NCBI GenBank assembly: GCA_963662965.1
Contig: OY759970.1
Coordinates: 868,001 to 932,000, forward strand
DNA from: DTWD01 sp963662965
Lineage (GTDB): Bacteria; Acidobacteriota; Vicinamibacteria; Vicinamibacterales; UBA8438
Reading direction: 5' to 3'
DNA: 64,000 nucleotides
Position 1 is the first letter of the stretch, and each line of letters opens with the position of its first letter. Under the pieces are notes generated by a model. The model was not told the origin of the DNA and ran no database searches. It saw only the letters and a program-made list of their open reading frames with translations. The position numbers and the translations under genes are program-made. Positions 8,407 through 19,356 of the stretch are shown here, one piece after another.

Positions 8407-10188
8407 CTATACGCGCTCGAAGCTCTTCTCGAGCTGTTGTCGCGTGAGCCGGAGTAGGACCGGACGCCCGTGCGGGCACACAGTAGAGTACGCCGTGCGC
8501 CGAAGCTCCTCGAGCAGGTACGTCATTTTTTCCGCCGTCAAGCGGTCGTTGGCTTTCACCGCGGCGTGACAGGCGGTGGTGGCGGCAATGCGCCGGAGCG
8601 CCTCGTCGACGCTCGCGCCCCGGTCGAGCCCCTCGAGGTCGTCGGCCAACGCTCGCACCGCGACCTCGCATGATGTACGCCCGAGGAGACTCGGCGCGGC
8701 GGTGATCCGAACGCTGTCTCCACCGAACACGTCGACCTCGAACCCGAGTCGCGCGAGGTCGTCGGCGTGCGCCGCCAGTGCGTCGCGAGACGCTGCAGGC
8801 AGCTCCATCACCAGCGGCTCGAGCAAACGCTGCGCCTCCAGGGTACCGGCGGTCAGTCGCTCCATCACTTGCTCGAACAAGATGCGCTCATGAGCCACAT
8901 GTTGATCGATGATGACCACCCCGTCGTTGTCGACGGCGATGATGAAGGTGTCGCGGAACTGTCCGAGCGGGATCATCGGTGCGGTCCCGACTGCGGCCGC
9001 GCCGTCGACGCCGGTCACGCCCACCGTCTCACGCACCTGACCAACCGTCGACCGCGCGGTCACCGTGTCGGTCCGACGGAACACGTCGGTCACCGGCCCC
9101 CATCGGCTCGCCGCCGAGGTCCCGGCCAGAACACCGGGGATCGACCGCGCCTGCGGTGGAGACGGCACGGTCGCTCGGCGAGGCTCCGGCCGCACGTGTG
9201 GCACGGCGTCCTGCCCCAGCGCGTCGGCCATCCCCCGGCGCACGATCTCGTGGACCAGCGACTGCTCGAGGAAACGCACCTTCGCCTTGGTCGGGTGGAC
9301 GTTGACGTCGACGCGGTCGTGCGGCATCTGGAGGAACAAGTGGAGCTCGGGACTCCGCGGCTTGATGCTCGCCTTGCTGTACGCCTCGTGGACGGCGTGG
9401 GCGATCGTCTTGTCCTTGACCATGCGACCGTTGACGAAGATGTGCTGCGGACCGCGCGTCGGTCCTTGGTCGGCGAGAGCGGCCACGAGACCGAATAGGC
9501 GTATGCCGGCGGCCTCCTTCCTCACCTCGACCAAGTCGGCGCGTTCGCCGTAGATCTGATAGAAACGGTCAGCGAAGCCGGCCACCGGCGGGCAGTCGAG
9601 CAGCGTCCGCCGCCCGCTCACCAACGTAAAACCGACCGCACAGTGGCCGAGCGCCATCTGCGTCAGCCCGCGTGAGATGTGCGACGTTTCAGCCCCGTCA
9701 GATTTGAGAAACTTACGACGGGCCGGAACGTTGTAGAACAGGTCTCGGACCTCGACCGTGGTCCCCTCGGGCGTCCCCACTTCCGAGGTCGACGGTTGCC
9801 CACCGCCATCGACCCGCACTTCGATACCGCTCGACGCCCCTCGGGCGCGCGTTCGGAGCCTCAGGTGGGACACCGAGGCAATGCTGGGCAGCGCCTCGCC
9901 GCGAAACCCGAGGGTGGCAATCGCGTTCAGATCCTCCAGTCCCCCGATCTTACTGGTCGCGTGACGCTCGACGGCGACCGCGGCGTCGGCAGGCAACATC
10001 CCTTCGCCGTCGTCCTCGACCCGGATCAAGCGTTTGCCGCCGAGCTCAATGGTGACGGAGATCCGCTCACTCCCCGCATCAAGCGCATTCTCGACCAGCT
10101 CTTTCGCCACGGCCGCCGGGCGCTCGACGACCTCGCCGGCGGCAATCTGATTGGCGAGATCGGCTGGCAGTCGATTGATCTTGCCCAT
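8407..10188 (-). CDS. mutL: DNA mismatch repair protein MutL (endonuclease-type)
   Basis: 593 residues from ATG 10188 (MGKINRLPADLANQIAAGEV). It couples MutS mismatch recognition to strand removal. The N-terminal GHKL ATPase shows NALDAGSERI, DDGEGM, TSKIGGLEDL and GFRGEALPSI. The C-terminal domain carries the metal-binding nuclease motif DQHVAHERILFE plus ACHAAVKAND and CPHGRP, so this MutL should nick DNA, as in bacteria lacking MutH. Upstream in-frame extension to 10392 is unlikely because it is basic, low complexity and overlaps ppdK. It is last in the housekeeping run, 19 bases after ppdK. Confidence 0.96.
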   Translation of the reverse strand: MGKINRLPADLANQIAAGEVVERPAAVAKELVENALDAGSERISVTIELGGKRLIRVEDDGEGMLPADAAVAVERHATSKIGGLEDLNAIATLGFRGEALPSIASVSHLRLRTRARGASSGIEVRVDGGGQPSTSEVGTPEGTTVEVRDLFYNVPARRKFLKSDGAETSHISRGLTQMALGHCAVGFTLVSGRRTLLDCPPVAGFADRFYQIYGERADLVEVRKEAAGIRLFGLVAALADQGPTRGPQHIFVNGRMVKDKTIAHAVHEAYSKASIKPRSPELHLFLQMPHDRVDVNVHPTKAKVRFLEQSLVHEIVRRGMADALGQDAVPHVRPEPRRATVPSPPQARSIPGVLAGTSAASRWGPVTDVFRRTDTVTARSTVGQVRETVGVTGVDGAAAVGTAPMIPLGQFRDTFIIAVDNDGVVIIDQHVAHERILFEQVMERLTAGTLEAQRLLEPLVMELPAASRDALAAHADDLARLGFEVDVFGGDSVRITAAPSLLGRTSCEVAVRALADDLEGLDRGASVDEALRRIAATTACHAAVKANDRLTAEKMTYLLEELRRTAYSTVCPHGRPVLLRLTRQQLEKSFERV

Positions 10189-10207
10189 GGGGAGGGGCGT
10201 TCGACGT

Positions 10208-12997
10208 CTACTCTCTGTCGAGCGCCGCCTGCGCGGCGGCCAGGCGGGCGGTGGGAATGCGGAAGGGCGATGCGCTGACGTAGTCCAGACCGGCGTCCTC
10301 GAAGAACCGTATCGACGCCGCGTCACCGCCATGCTCGCCGCAGACACCGAGCTTGAGACTCGGCTTTGCACCGCGCCCCTTCTCGACCGCAATCCGAACC
10401 AGGGCGCCGACGCCTTCGATGTCGATCGACGTGAACGGATCGCAGGTCAAGATGCCGCGGTCCTGATAGTCGCCGAGAAACTTCGCCGAGTCGTCGCGCG
10501 AGAATCCGAACGTCATCTGCGTGAGATCGTTCGTGCCGAAGGAGAAGAAATCGGCGTACTCGGCAATCTCGTCCGCGGTCACGACACTGCGCGGCAGCTC
10601 GATCATCGTGCCGACCAGGTACTTCACCTTCACGCCTGCCGTTTGCATCGTCTCGGTCGCTACCCGATCGATCACCGCCTTTTGGTCGCGCAGCTCGCCG
10701 ACGTGCCCGACGAGCGGGATCATGATCTCGGGGACCACCTTGACGCCTTCTCCGACGAGTCGACAGGCCGCCTCAATGATGGCGCGCGCCTGCATCTCGG
10801 CAATCTCCGGATAGCTGATCGCGAGCCGCACACCGCGGTGTCCCATCATCGGATTGAACTCATGCAGCTGCTCCACGCGGCGCAGCAGCGTCCGCTTCTG
10901 GCTCAGACCGGCGGTGCGGCCCTGCGACTCCAGCCGGGCGATCTCGACCATCAGCTCTTCGCGCTTCGGCAGAAATTCATGCAGCGGCGGATCGATCAGC
11001 CGGATCGTGAGCGGCTGACCATGCATCGCTTTGAACATGCCGTAAAAATCGTCACGCTGCAGCGGCAGCAGCTCGCTCAGGGCCGCTCGGCGGTCGGCCT
11101 CGTTCTCGGCCAGAATCATTCGTTGGACGATCGGGATCCGGTCCTCGCCGAAGAACATATGCTCCGTCCGGCACAAGCCGATACCGTACGCCCCAAACGC
11201 ATGGGCCAACGCCGCCTGATCTGGCAGATCCGCGTTCGCACGGACCCCGAGCCGCCGCACCTTGTCCGCCCACTTGAGCAGCTTAGAGAACCGACCATAG
11301 ATATCCGATTTCTTGCCGTCGAGCTCACCGGTGAGCACTTGGAGGATCTCGCTCGGCTTCGTCTCCACGCGTCCGATCTTGACCTCGCCCGTCAGTCCAT
11401 CCAACGACACGTAGTCGCCTTCCTCAAACGAGTGGCCGCTCACCGTAGCCACCCGTTCCAATTCGATCACATGGAGCGCGCCGGCGCCGACGACGGACGG
11501 CTTCCCCATCTGCCGACCGACCACCGCCGCGTGGGACGTCATGCCGCCGGTGCCGGTCAGCACGCCCTCAGCGACATGCATGCCGTGAATGTCATCGGGC
11601 ACGGTCTCTTTGCGGACGAGGAGGACCTTTTTTCCCTCGCGCGTCCACTCCACCGCGTCATCGGCGGTAAAGACCACCTGCCCGCACGCGGCGCCGGGCG
11701 ATGCGGGCAAGCCGCGCGTCACCGTGGGTAGCGCGGACCACGCTTTCGGATCGAACACCGGTGAGAGCAGCTGAGACAGGGCGTCGGGGTCGACCATCCG
11801 CAACGCATCCGCTTGCGTCACGAGCTGTTCCGTCACCATGTCGGTGGCGATCACCACCGCGGCATGTCCGGTGCGCTTGCCATTTCGCGTCTGCAGCATG
11901 TAGAGCTTCTCGTCCTCGACGGTGAACTCGAAGTCCTGCACATCTTTGTAATGGCGTTCGAGTCGGCTCGTGATGTCACGCAGCTCCGCGTACACCTTGG
12001 GCATCACCCGCTTCAGCTCGCCAATCGGCTGCGGGGTCCGGATGCCGGCGACGACGTCTTCCCCCTGGGCGTTGATCAGGAACTCGCCGAAGAATTCCTT
12101 CTTGCCGGTTGCCGGATTGCGCGTGAAGCCGACGCCGGTGCCCGAGCGGTTGCCGGTGTTGCCGAACACCATCGTCTGAATATTGACGGCGGTACCGATC
12201 GCATCCGGAATGTGGTAGATCCGTCGGTACTCGATCGCGCGGGGGTTCTGCCACGACCGGAACACGGCGTCACGGGCCATCCGCAGCTGGCGGCGCGGAT
12301 CTTCAGGAAACGCGCGCCCGGTCACCCCCTTGATGACCCCCTTGAAGCAGGCCACCGACTCACGCAGCGCCACCTCATCGAGCTCCGTGTCGAGCGTCGC
12401 CCCGTGCGCCACCTTGATCCGGTCGAACTCCTCTTCGAACAGCTCCTTCGGGACCTCGAGCACGACGTTGCCGAACATCTGAATGAACCGGCGGTAGCTG
12501 TCGAACGCAAACCGGCCGTTGGACGTGCGCGTCTTGAGTCCCTCGACCGCCTTGTCGTTCAACCCGAGGTTCAGAATCGTGTCCATCATGCCGGGCATCG
12601 AAAACTTCGCGCCCGACCTGACCGACACCAGCAGCGGGTGGTCCTTGGAGCCGAGCTTGGCGCCCGTAAGTCGCTCCAACCGCTGGAGATGCATCTCCAT
12701 TTCCTTCTCGACCGGCTCTGGCAGCCTTCGGCGCTCGTCGTAGTACGCCGTACACGCCGCCGTCGAGATCGTGAACCCCCACGGGACCGGCAACCCGGCG
12801 TTGGTCATCTCGGCGAGATTGGCGCCCTTGCCCCCGAGCAGATCGCGCATCGTCCGATCGCCTTCTGCCTTGCCGTCGCCAAAGAAATAGACGTACTTGC
12901 GGCGTAAGGATCGTGTCTTGCGGCGTTCCGGCGCGCGCTTCGCGGTCCGTTTTCTGGTCCTCGTCTTGTTCGCGGTTTTTGAGGTTTTCTTGAGCAT
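10208..12997 (-). CDS. ppdK: pyruvate, phosphate dikinase
   Basis: 929 residues. It interconverts pyruvate + ATP + Pi with phosphoenolpyruvate + AMP + PPi in the cytoplasm. The nucleotide-binding N domain contains LGGKGANLAEMTNAGLPVP and SVRSGAKFSMPGMMDTILNL. The swivelling phosphohistidine domain has GGMTSHAAVVGRQMGKP with the catalytic His. The C-terminal PEP-binding barrel ends with LGVCGEHGGD and the FRIPTARLAAAQA tail. An unusual Lys/Arg-rich tail of about 32 residues precedes the normal start of the family (KYVYFFGDGKAEG). It sits between glyS (8-base gap) and mutL (19-base gap). Confidence 0.96.
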   Translation of the reverse strand: MLKKTSKTANKTRTRKRTAKRAPERRKTRSLRRKYVYFFGDGKAEGDRTMRDLLGGKGANLAEMTNAGLPVPWGFTISTAACTAYYDERRRLPEPVEKEMEMHLQRLERLTGAKLGSKDHPLLVSVRSGAKFSMPGMMDTILNLGLNDKAVEGLKTRTSNGRFAFDSYRRFIQMFGNVVLEVPKELFEEEFDRIKVAHGATLDTELDEVALRESVACFKGVIKGVTGRAFPEDPRRQLRMARDAVFRSWQNPRAIEYRRIYHIPDAIGTAVNIQTMVFGNTGNRSGTGVGFTRNPATGKKEFFGEFLINAQGEDVVAGIRTPQPIGELKRVMPKVYAELRDITSRLERHYKDVQDFEFTVEDEKLYMLQTRNGKRTGHAAVVIATDMVTEQLVTQADALRMVDPDALSQLLSPVFDPKAWSALPTVTRGLPASPGAACGQVVFTADDAVEWTREGKKVLLVRKETVPDDIHGMHVAEGVLTGTGGMTSHAAVVGRQMGKPSVVGAGALHVIELERVATVSGHSFEEGDYVSLDGLTGEVKIGRVETKPSEILQVLTGELDGKKSDIYGRFSKLLKWADKVRRLGVRANADLPDQAALAHAFGAYGIGLCRTEHMFFGEDRIPIVQRMILAENEADRRAALSELLPLQRDDFYGMFKAMHGQPLTIRLIDPPLHEFLPKREELMVEIARLESQGRTAGLSQKRTLLRRVEQLHEFNPMMGHRGVRLAISYPEIAEMQARAIIEAACRLVGEGVKVVPEIMIPLVGHVGELRDQKAVIDRVATETMQTAGVKVKYLVGTMIELPRSVVTADEIAEYADFFSFGTNDLTQMTFGFSRDDSAKFLGDYQDRGILTCDPFTSIDIEGVGALVRIAVEKGRGAKPSLKLGVCGEHGGDAASIRFFEDAGLDYVSASPFRIPTARLAAAQAALDRE

Positions 12998-13005
12998 CGG
13001 ATGAA

Positions 13006-15239
13006 CTACGACTCCTGCACGATCTCCGCCACGTCGGCGAGTTGGAGGATCAGTTGCTCGACGCGCTTCACCAGACGAAGACGAGCACGGCGCAACGCCG
13101 CGTCGTCGGCCATGACGAACACGTCGGCAAAGAAACGGTCGACTGCCGTACCGAGTTTCGCCGCTTCGGCGAACGCGTTGCGGAACCCGTGGCCAGACGC
13201 GACCGCGTTCTCGATGACAGACCGACGTGTCTCCAGCTCGTCGAACAGCGCGCGCTCGCTCGGCTCTTTCAGTATCGCGGCGAGGGCGTCACCGGAGGTC
13301 TCGGCCTGCACCCACTCCTTGCTCGGCAACTCGCGCGCGATATTCTTCACCCGCTTAAAAAGGACGGCCAGCTTTTGGAAGTCAGCCGTGTCGGTAAACT
13401 CAGGCAACACCTCGAGCTTGCGACGTGCATCGAGCGGACGGAGAGCACCCACCGCCTGATGGGTCACGGCCCGCACATTCCGGACATCGAAGCCGCGCTC
13501 TTCCAGCAGGTAGCGTAGCCGTTCGAGCAGGAACACCAACTCGCGTCGGTCGGTTTCCACCGTGGCGACCTCGGCCTGCGCGTCATGGGCCATACGCTGA
13601 AGTTCGCCGATCGACACACGCACATCCAGTCCCGTGAGCGCCGGCAGGTCGATCAGGATCCGAAGCATCCCCTGCGCCTGGCGGCGGATCCCGAGCGGAT
13701 CTCGCGAACCCGTCGGCTTCTCGCCCACACCAAACAACCCGGCGACCGTGTCGACCTTGTCGGCGAGTGACACCGCCGCCCAGGTCACCGCCGCGGCTCC
13801 GAGGTCGTCCCGATGGGGGGGGGCCTCGGCGTCGGTCCCGATCGGGAGGTAGTGGTGATAGATCGCCTTCCAGACTTCCTCAGGCTCGCCCTGCTCGCGC
13901 GCGTACACCCCGCCCATCACGCCCTGGAGCTCCGGAAACTCGCCGACCATGCCGGTGGCAAGGTCGGCCTTCGACAGCGTCGCCGCTCGCCGCGCGTGCG
14001 CCGCCGCTTCGGGCCGTTCCAGTACATCGCGCGCGATCTGCTCGGCGAGCGCCGCGACTCGCTCTGACTTCTTTCGGTAGCTGCCGAGCTTCTTGTGGAA
14101 GAGCAGCGTATCCAACCGCTCGAGGCGGTCGTCGAGCCGGTGGGCGACGTCTGCTTCCCAGAAGAACCGTGCGTCCCGCAGGCGCGCGACCAACACCCAC
14201 TCGGAGTTGCGCGCGATCCGGGCGACGTTGTCCCGCGGCGTGTTCGTCACCGCCAGAAAGTGGGCCTTGAGGCGCTTCTGGCCGTCGACGACCGGAAAGT
14301 AGTGCTGGTGGTGAATCATCGTGGTCGCCAGCACTTCATCGGGCAACGATAGGAACTCGACCGGGAAGCTGCCGGTGACCACCGCCGGGTACTCGACCAA
14401 GTCCGGCACTTCCTCGAGAAGGGTCGAATCCCGGCTGAGCGGCGCCACGCGGCCACCCACCTTCTTGGCACAGCGGTCGAGCTTGCGCGCGATGCGGGAC
14501 CGGCGGTCATCCCGATCGATCAGTACGTAGGCGCCGGCGAGTTGTGTCCGATAGTCGACGAACGACTTCACCTTGAGCGGACGACCCGCCTTCCCGCGGC
14601 GAATAAAAAACCGATGTCCGTACGTGACGTCGCCGCTGCGAACCGGATTGACACCCGCCGCGCGTGCGCCCGGCGTTCGCCCGATGACAAACGGCACGAC
14701 CTTCCCCCCAAAGAGAAACAGGAGCCAACGGATCGGCCGGCCGAACACGAACTCGCCGCGCCCATCGTCGAGCGTGGCGTCCCAGTGCATCTGCTTCGGG
14801 AACGCGAGGTCGCGCAGAGTCGCGCAGAGCACGTCGCCAAGAACCACGCGCGTCGTCCGGCCCCGCTGACGCCGGTGATAGGCGAGGTACTCGCCCTTCG
14901 GCGTCTCGACGCGCGCGAGCGCATCGACCGCCACCCCCTGCTTGCGGGCAAATCCTTCGGCGGCCGGCCTCGGCGCACCGTCGGCATCGAACGCCGCGCT
15001 CACCGGCGGACCGGTAATGGTCTCTTGGAGATCGGACTGTCGGTTGGCCAACGCGGCAATTGACGCCCCGAGACGGCGCGGCGTGTTGAACGCGACCACC
15101 GGCGAACGAGACTCGACGCGAGCTTCGTCGAGACGGAACGTGAGGCGCGACGCGAGCTGTGTGGTGATGCCGGGTAGCCAGCTCGCCGGCATCTCTTCGC
15201 AGCCGATCTCGATGAGGAGCTCCTGATACGTGGCGCTCG

Positions 15240-15243
<4 letters not shown>
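13006..15243 (-). CDS. glyS: glycyl-tRNA synthetase beta subunit
   Basis: 745 residues, a slightly long but normal size for the beta subunit of the heterotetrameric bacterial GlyRS, which charges tRNA-Gly. It starts with LLIEIGCEEMPASWLPG, the standard N terminus. It contains the HD-like stretch VTGSFPVEFLSLPDEVL followed by MIHHQHYFPV, and a C-terminal DALR anticodon-binding region with FFADVFVMADD near the end. The ATG overlaps the glyQ stop by 4 bases, so the subunits are translationally coupled. Confidence 0.96.
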
Positions 15244-16151
<908 letters not shown>

Positions 16152-16167
16152 GGCGATGGGTCGAGGA

Positions 16168-16917
16168 TTAGATTCCCCCGACGAGCTCGCGCACGACGCG
16201 GGCCGACTTCAGCTCCTTGTCGAGATGGGCCCTGATGAGCAAGCGGTGCGCCATCGCCAGCTGTCGGTCGACACCGTCCGACAGCTCGACCTCGCCGAGC
16301 CGGGCCGGGGCCAGCGTCCGCGCGGTCTGCAGAAACGCGAGCGCGGCGCTCGACAGTGCGACCCCCTGGTCTGGCGACTCGCACCGTGGGCACGCCAGCG
16401 TCCCGGCGGCCGGCACCATCCGTGCCCCGCCCGTGAGCTCCGCTCCACACCCGGAACATGCCGTGGTCGCGGGATACACGCCTTGCAACCGGAGCAACCA
16501 ATACTCGAAATACCGCGCCAAGCGGCCGATCGGCACGCCGGTCACAATCGATTCCACCACCGAGGCACCGAGGCGAAACAGTGCGTCGGCCGGGTCGGCT
16601 TCGGGTGCCCATTCGTCAATCAACTCAGCGAAATAGCCGACATGCGCCAGTGCCTCCCCAGTCGGGCTGGCGAGCGGCGAGCAGACCGGCTCGACGTACC
16701 GCAGCCGGACGAGATCGCGTCGTTCGCGCTCGAAATACGCGACGCGTGCCCGCGTCAGCGGCTCCAGACCTCCGCCGAACCTCGACTTCGGTCGACGCGC
16801 CCCCTTGGCGACACCGCGGCGCTTGCCGCGGTCGTCGGTCAAGAACACGACGATCCGATCCGCTTCGCCAAGCTGGTAAGTGCGCAGAATGAGCGCGTCG
16901 GCGGTATGGAGCGGCAT
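16168..16917 (-). CDS. recO: DNA repair protein RecO
   Basis: About 249 residues from ATG 16917 (MPLHTADALILRTYQLGEAD). RecO acts with RecR/RecF to load RecA on SSB-covered DNA. The N-terminal OB fold includes GVAKGARRPKSRFGGGLEPL. The helical C-terminal half contains a CSGCG...CPRC zinc site that many RecO proteins have. The frame is open upstream to a GTG at 16959, but the ATG gives the usual start. It sits between mgtE and glyQ. Confidence 0.92.
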   Translation of the reverse strand: MPLHTADALILRTYQLGEADRIVVFLTDDRGKRRGVAKGARRPKSRFGGGLEPLTRARVAYFERERRDLVRLRYVEPVCSPLASPTGEALAHVGYFAELIDEWAPEADPADALFRLGASVVESIVTGVPIGRLARYFEYWLLRLQGVYPATTACSGCGAELTGGARMVPAAGTLACPRCESPDQGVALSSAALAFLQTARTLAPARLGEVELSDGVDRQLAMAHRLLIRAHLDKELKSARVVRELVGGI

Positions 16918-16975
16918 CTGACGCTGGCACGCCCCGGTCACAGAGCGCACGCGCGCCACCTATTCTAGACTACCG

Positions 16976-18346
16976 TCATACCCGCTGCAGATACTGCAGG
17001 AAGAACGTCGCCAGTCCGAGGAACGCAAAGAACCCGAACACGTCGGTCAACGTCGTGATGAAGACCGACGACGCGAGCGCCGGGTCGACCTTGAGTGCGC
17101 GGAGTGCGATCGGGATCAACGTGGCCGCCACCGCGGCGACCAGCAGGTTGATGAGCATGGCGAGTGCGAGGATGCCGCCCACATACGGATTCCCCACAAT
17201 CCACCACGCGATCAGCGCGCCGGCCGCCCCAAGCACGAGCCCGTTGCCGAGACCGACCAGTGCTTCCTTGCCGAGCGTCCGCCGCGTGTTGCCCCAGGTC
17301 AACTCTCCGAGCGCGATGCCGCGCACGATCACGGTGAGCGTCTGGGTGGCCGCATTGCCGCCCATGCTCGCGACCACCGTCATGAACGCGGCGAGCGCCA
17401 CGACCTCCTCGATGGTCGCCTGAAACTGACGCACCACGAGCGCGGCGAGCGTCGCGGTGATCAGATTGACGCCGAGCCACGGTAACCGCTTCCGCCAGGC
17501 CTCCATCGGCGACGTATACACGTGCTCGTCAGCCGACACCCCGGCGAGACGGAGGATGTCCTCGGTTGCCTCATCCTTGATGACATCGATGACGTCATCC
17601 ACTGTGATGATGCCGACGAGCTTGTTCTCCGCATCGACCACCGGAATGGCCAGCAGGTTGTAGTTCGCCACCTCCTGCGCGGCTTCCTCCTGGTCGGTAT
17701 CGACGCGCGCGCTAATCAGCTCCGTGGTCATGATCCGCTTGAGCGGCGTCTCGGGCGACACCAGCAACAGCCGACGGAGTGAGACGACGCCGACCAGATG
17801 ACGCCGCTCGTCGACGACGTAGAGGTAGAACACCATCTCGACTTCGCGCGATCCCTGCAGCGCCTGGATCGCCTCGCCGGCCGTCAGGTCTTCGGCCAAC
17901 GCGAAGACGTTGGGATTCATGATGCGGCCCGCGGTCTGGTCCTCGTGCTCGAGCAGGTGCTGGACCTCGTCCGAGGCGGCGCCGCGCATGAACTCGAGCA
18001 CCGCGGACGACAGCTCGTCCGGGAGCTGGTCGATCAGCGCCGCCGCGTCGTCCATTGGAAGCTCGGTGAACAGGCGCGCGAGTTCGTCCGGGGCGCGGTC
18101 GATCAGCAGCGTCTCGCCGACTTCCGGGTCGAGCTCGCTCAGCGCTTCCATGGCCAAGCGGCTGTTGTGCGCGATGAGCGTATTGAAGGTGGTGCACCGC
18201 TCGCCGTGCGGAAGCTCGCCTAGAACCTCGGCGAGGTCGGCCGGATGTTGCTTTTGAAGGAGGTTGAGAAGGTTAGCAGTCGCACCAATCCGCTGCAGTC
18301 GTTTGACTGAATCGAGCACGACGTCGATTCGACGGAGAGGCGGCAT
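16976..18346 (-). CDS. mgtE: magnesium transporter MgtE
   Basis: 456 residues. It is a Mg2+-gated Mg2+ channel of the inner membrane. The N-terminal superhelical domain includes HPADLAEVLGELPHGER, and it is followed by a CBS pair (VFYLYVVDERRHLVGVVSL, then LLAIPVVDAENKLVGIITVD). The C-terminal membrane domain has the pore-lining sequence MTVVASMGGNAATQTL and helices to the end. A likely -10 box TACAAT lies at about 18436-18441 (minus strand), 90 bases upstream in the era-mgtE gap, so it may have its own promoter in addition to read-through from era. Confidence 0.95.
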   Translation of the reverse strand: MPPLRRIDVVLDSVKRLQRIGATANLLNLLQKQHPADLAEVLGELPHGERCTTFNTLIAHNSRLAMEALSELDPEVGETLLIDRAPDELARLFTELPMDDAAALIDQLPDELSSAVLEFMRGAASDEVQHLLEHEDQTAGRIMNPNVFALAEDLTAGEAIQALQGSREVEMVFYLYVVDERRHLVGVVSLRRLLLVSPETPLKRIMTTELISARVDTDQEEAAQEVANYNLLAIPVVDAENKLVGIITVDDVIDVIKDEATEDILRLAGVSADEHVYTSPMEAWRKRLPWLGVNLITATLAALVVRQFQATIEEVVALAAFMTVVASMGGNAATQTLTVIVRGIALGELTWGNTRRTLGKEALVGLGNGLVLGAAGALIAWWIVGNPYVGGILALAMLINLLVAAVAATLIPIALRALKVDPALASSVFITTLTDVFGFFAFLGLATFFLQYLQRV

Positions 18347-18456
18347 GGCTCTGGCTCACGCAGTCGCATGACCTCGCGCGAGAGAATGCAATTAAGGATC
18401 GTTGTCCCACTGCTCCTGGTACCTTCGGGGGGGATTGTACCACGGACGCACGTCGA

Positions 18457-19356
18457 CTACCGGGTGAGGCCGAGCTCCCGCAGCATTCGGTCGCTCTCGC
18501 GCCATCCGCGGCGAACGCGGACGTGCAAATCGAGGAACACACGCGCCCCGAAGAAACGCTCGATCTCCTGACGTGCCTCGGTCCCGATCTGCTTGATACG
18601 CGCGCCGCGCCGCCCGATGACAATCGGCTTGTGCGAGTCCCGGTCGACGACGATCGAGCAATAGAGACGCATCACGCCGTTGGAGCCGGCCTCGGCCTCC
18701 TCGAATCGGTCGACGACGACCGCGCTCGAAAACGGCAGCTCGGCCTCCGTCTGTTGTAGCAACTGCTCGCGCACCATTTCCGCCACGATCGTCCGCTCTG
18801 GCTGGTCGGTCAGGTAGTCGTCGGGATACAGCGGCTCGCCGTCTGGGATCTGGTCCCAGACGAGGGACTCGAGGTTGGAGATGCCGTCACCGGACAGTGC
18901 AGAGATGGGCACGAGACCGGCGAAGTCGCGCTCTTGTCGGTAGCGGTCGATGATCGGCAGCAGCCGACGCTTCGCCATCAGATCGATCTTGTTGAGCGCG
19001 AGGATGACCGGGCCGCTCGCCCGCCCGACCAGATCGAGGACAAAGCGGTCGCCGGCGCCGCTGGAGGCGGTGGCGTCGACCACGACGACCAGCACATCCA
19101 TCTGCGTGATGGTTTCGATGGCTTGATCCACCATGCGAACATTCATGCGGTGCAGCGGTCGATGGATGCCGGGGGTATCGACGAACACCGCCTGACCAGG
19201 ACGCTCGGCCGTTCCATGCTGCACGCCGAGGATCCGCGTGCGTGTCGTCTGTGGCTTATCCGACACGATCGCGACTTTGGTGCCGACCAAGCGGTTCAGC
19301 AGCGTCGACTTCCCGGCGTTCGGGCGCCCGATGAGCGAGACAAAGCCGGCCTTCAT
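18457..19356 (-). CDS. era: GTPase Era (16S rRNA/30S maturation)
   Basis: 299 residues. Era binds the 3' end of 16S rRNA and helps 30S assembly. G1 is GRPNAGKSTLLNRL, G3 DTPGIH and G4 NKID. The C-terminal KH domain includes KPIVIGRRGARIKQIGTEAR and FLDLHVRVRRGWRE. The ATG overlaps the CorC-like stop (ATGA), indicating translational coupling, and the order ybeY-corC-era is conserved in many bacteria. Confidence 0.97.
   Translation of the reverse strand: MKAGFVSLIGRPNAGKSTLLNRLVGTKVAIVSDKPQTTRTRILGVQHGTAERPGQAVFVDTPGIHRPLHRMNVRMVDQAIETITQMDVLVVVVDATASSGAGDRFVLDLVGRASGPVILALNKIDLMAKRRLLPIIDRYRQERDFAGLVPISALSGDGISNLESLVWDQIPDGEPLYPDDYLTDQPERTIVAEMVREQLLQQTEAELPFSSAVVVDRFEEAEAGSNGVMRLYCSIVVDRDSHKPIVIGRRGARIKQIGTEARQEIERFFGARVFLDLHVRVRRGWRESDRMLRELGLTR

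Noticed and set aside
8072..8671. Long minus-strand frame through the inverted repeat
   Set aside because: It overlaps mutL and the hydrolase start, has no family match by eye and is low-complexity Arg/Gly-rich, as expected for GC-rich shadow frames.
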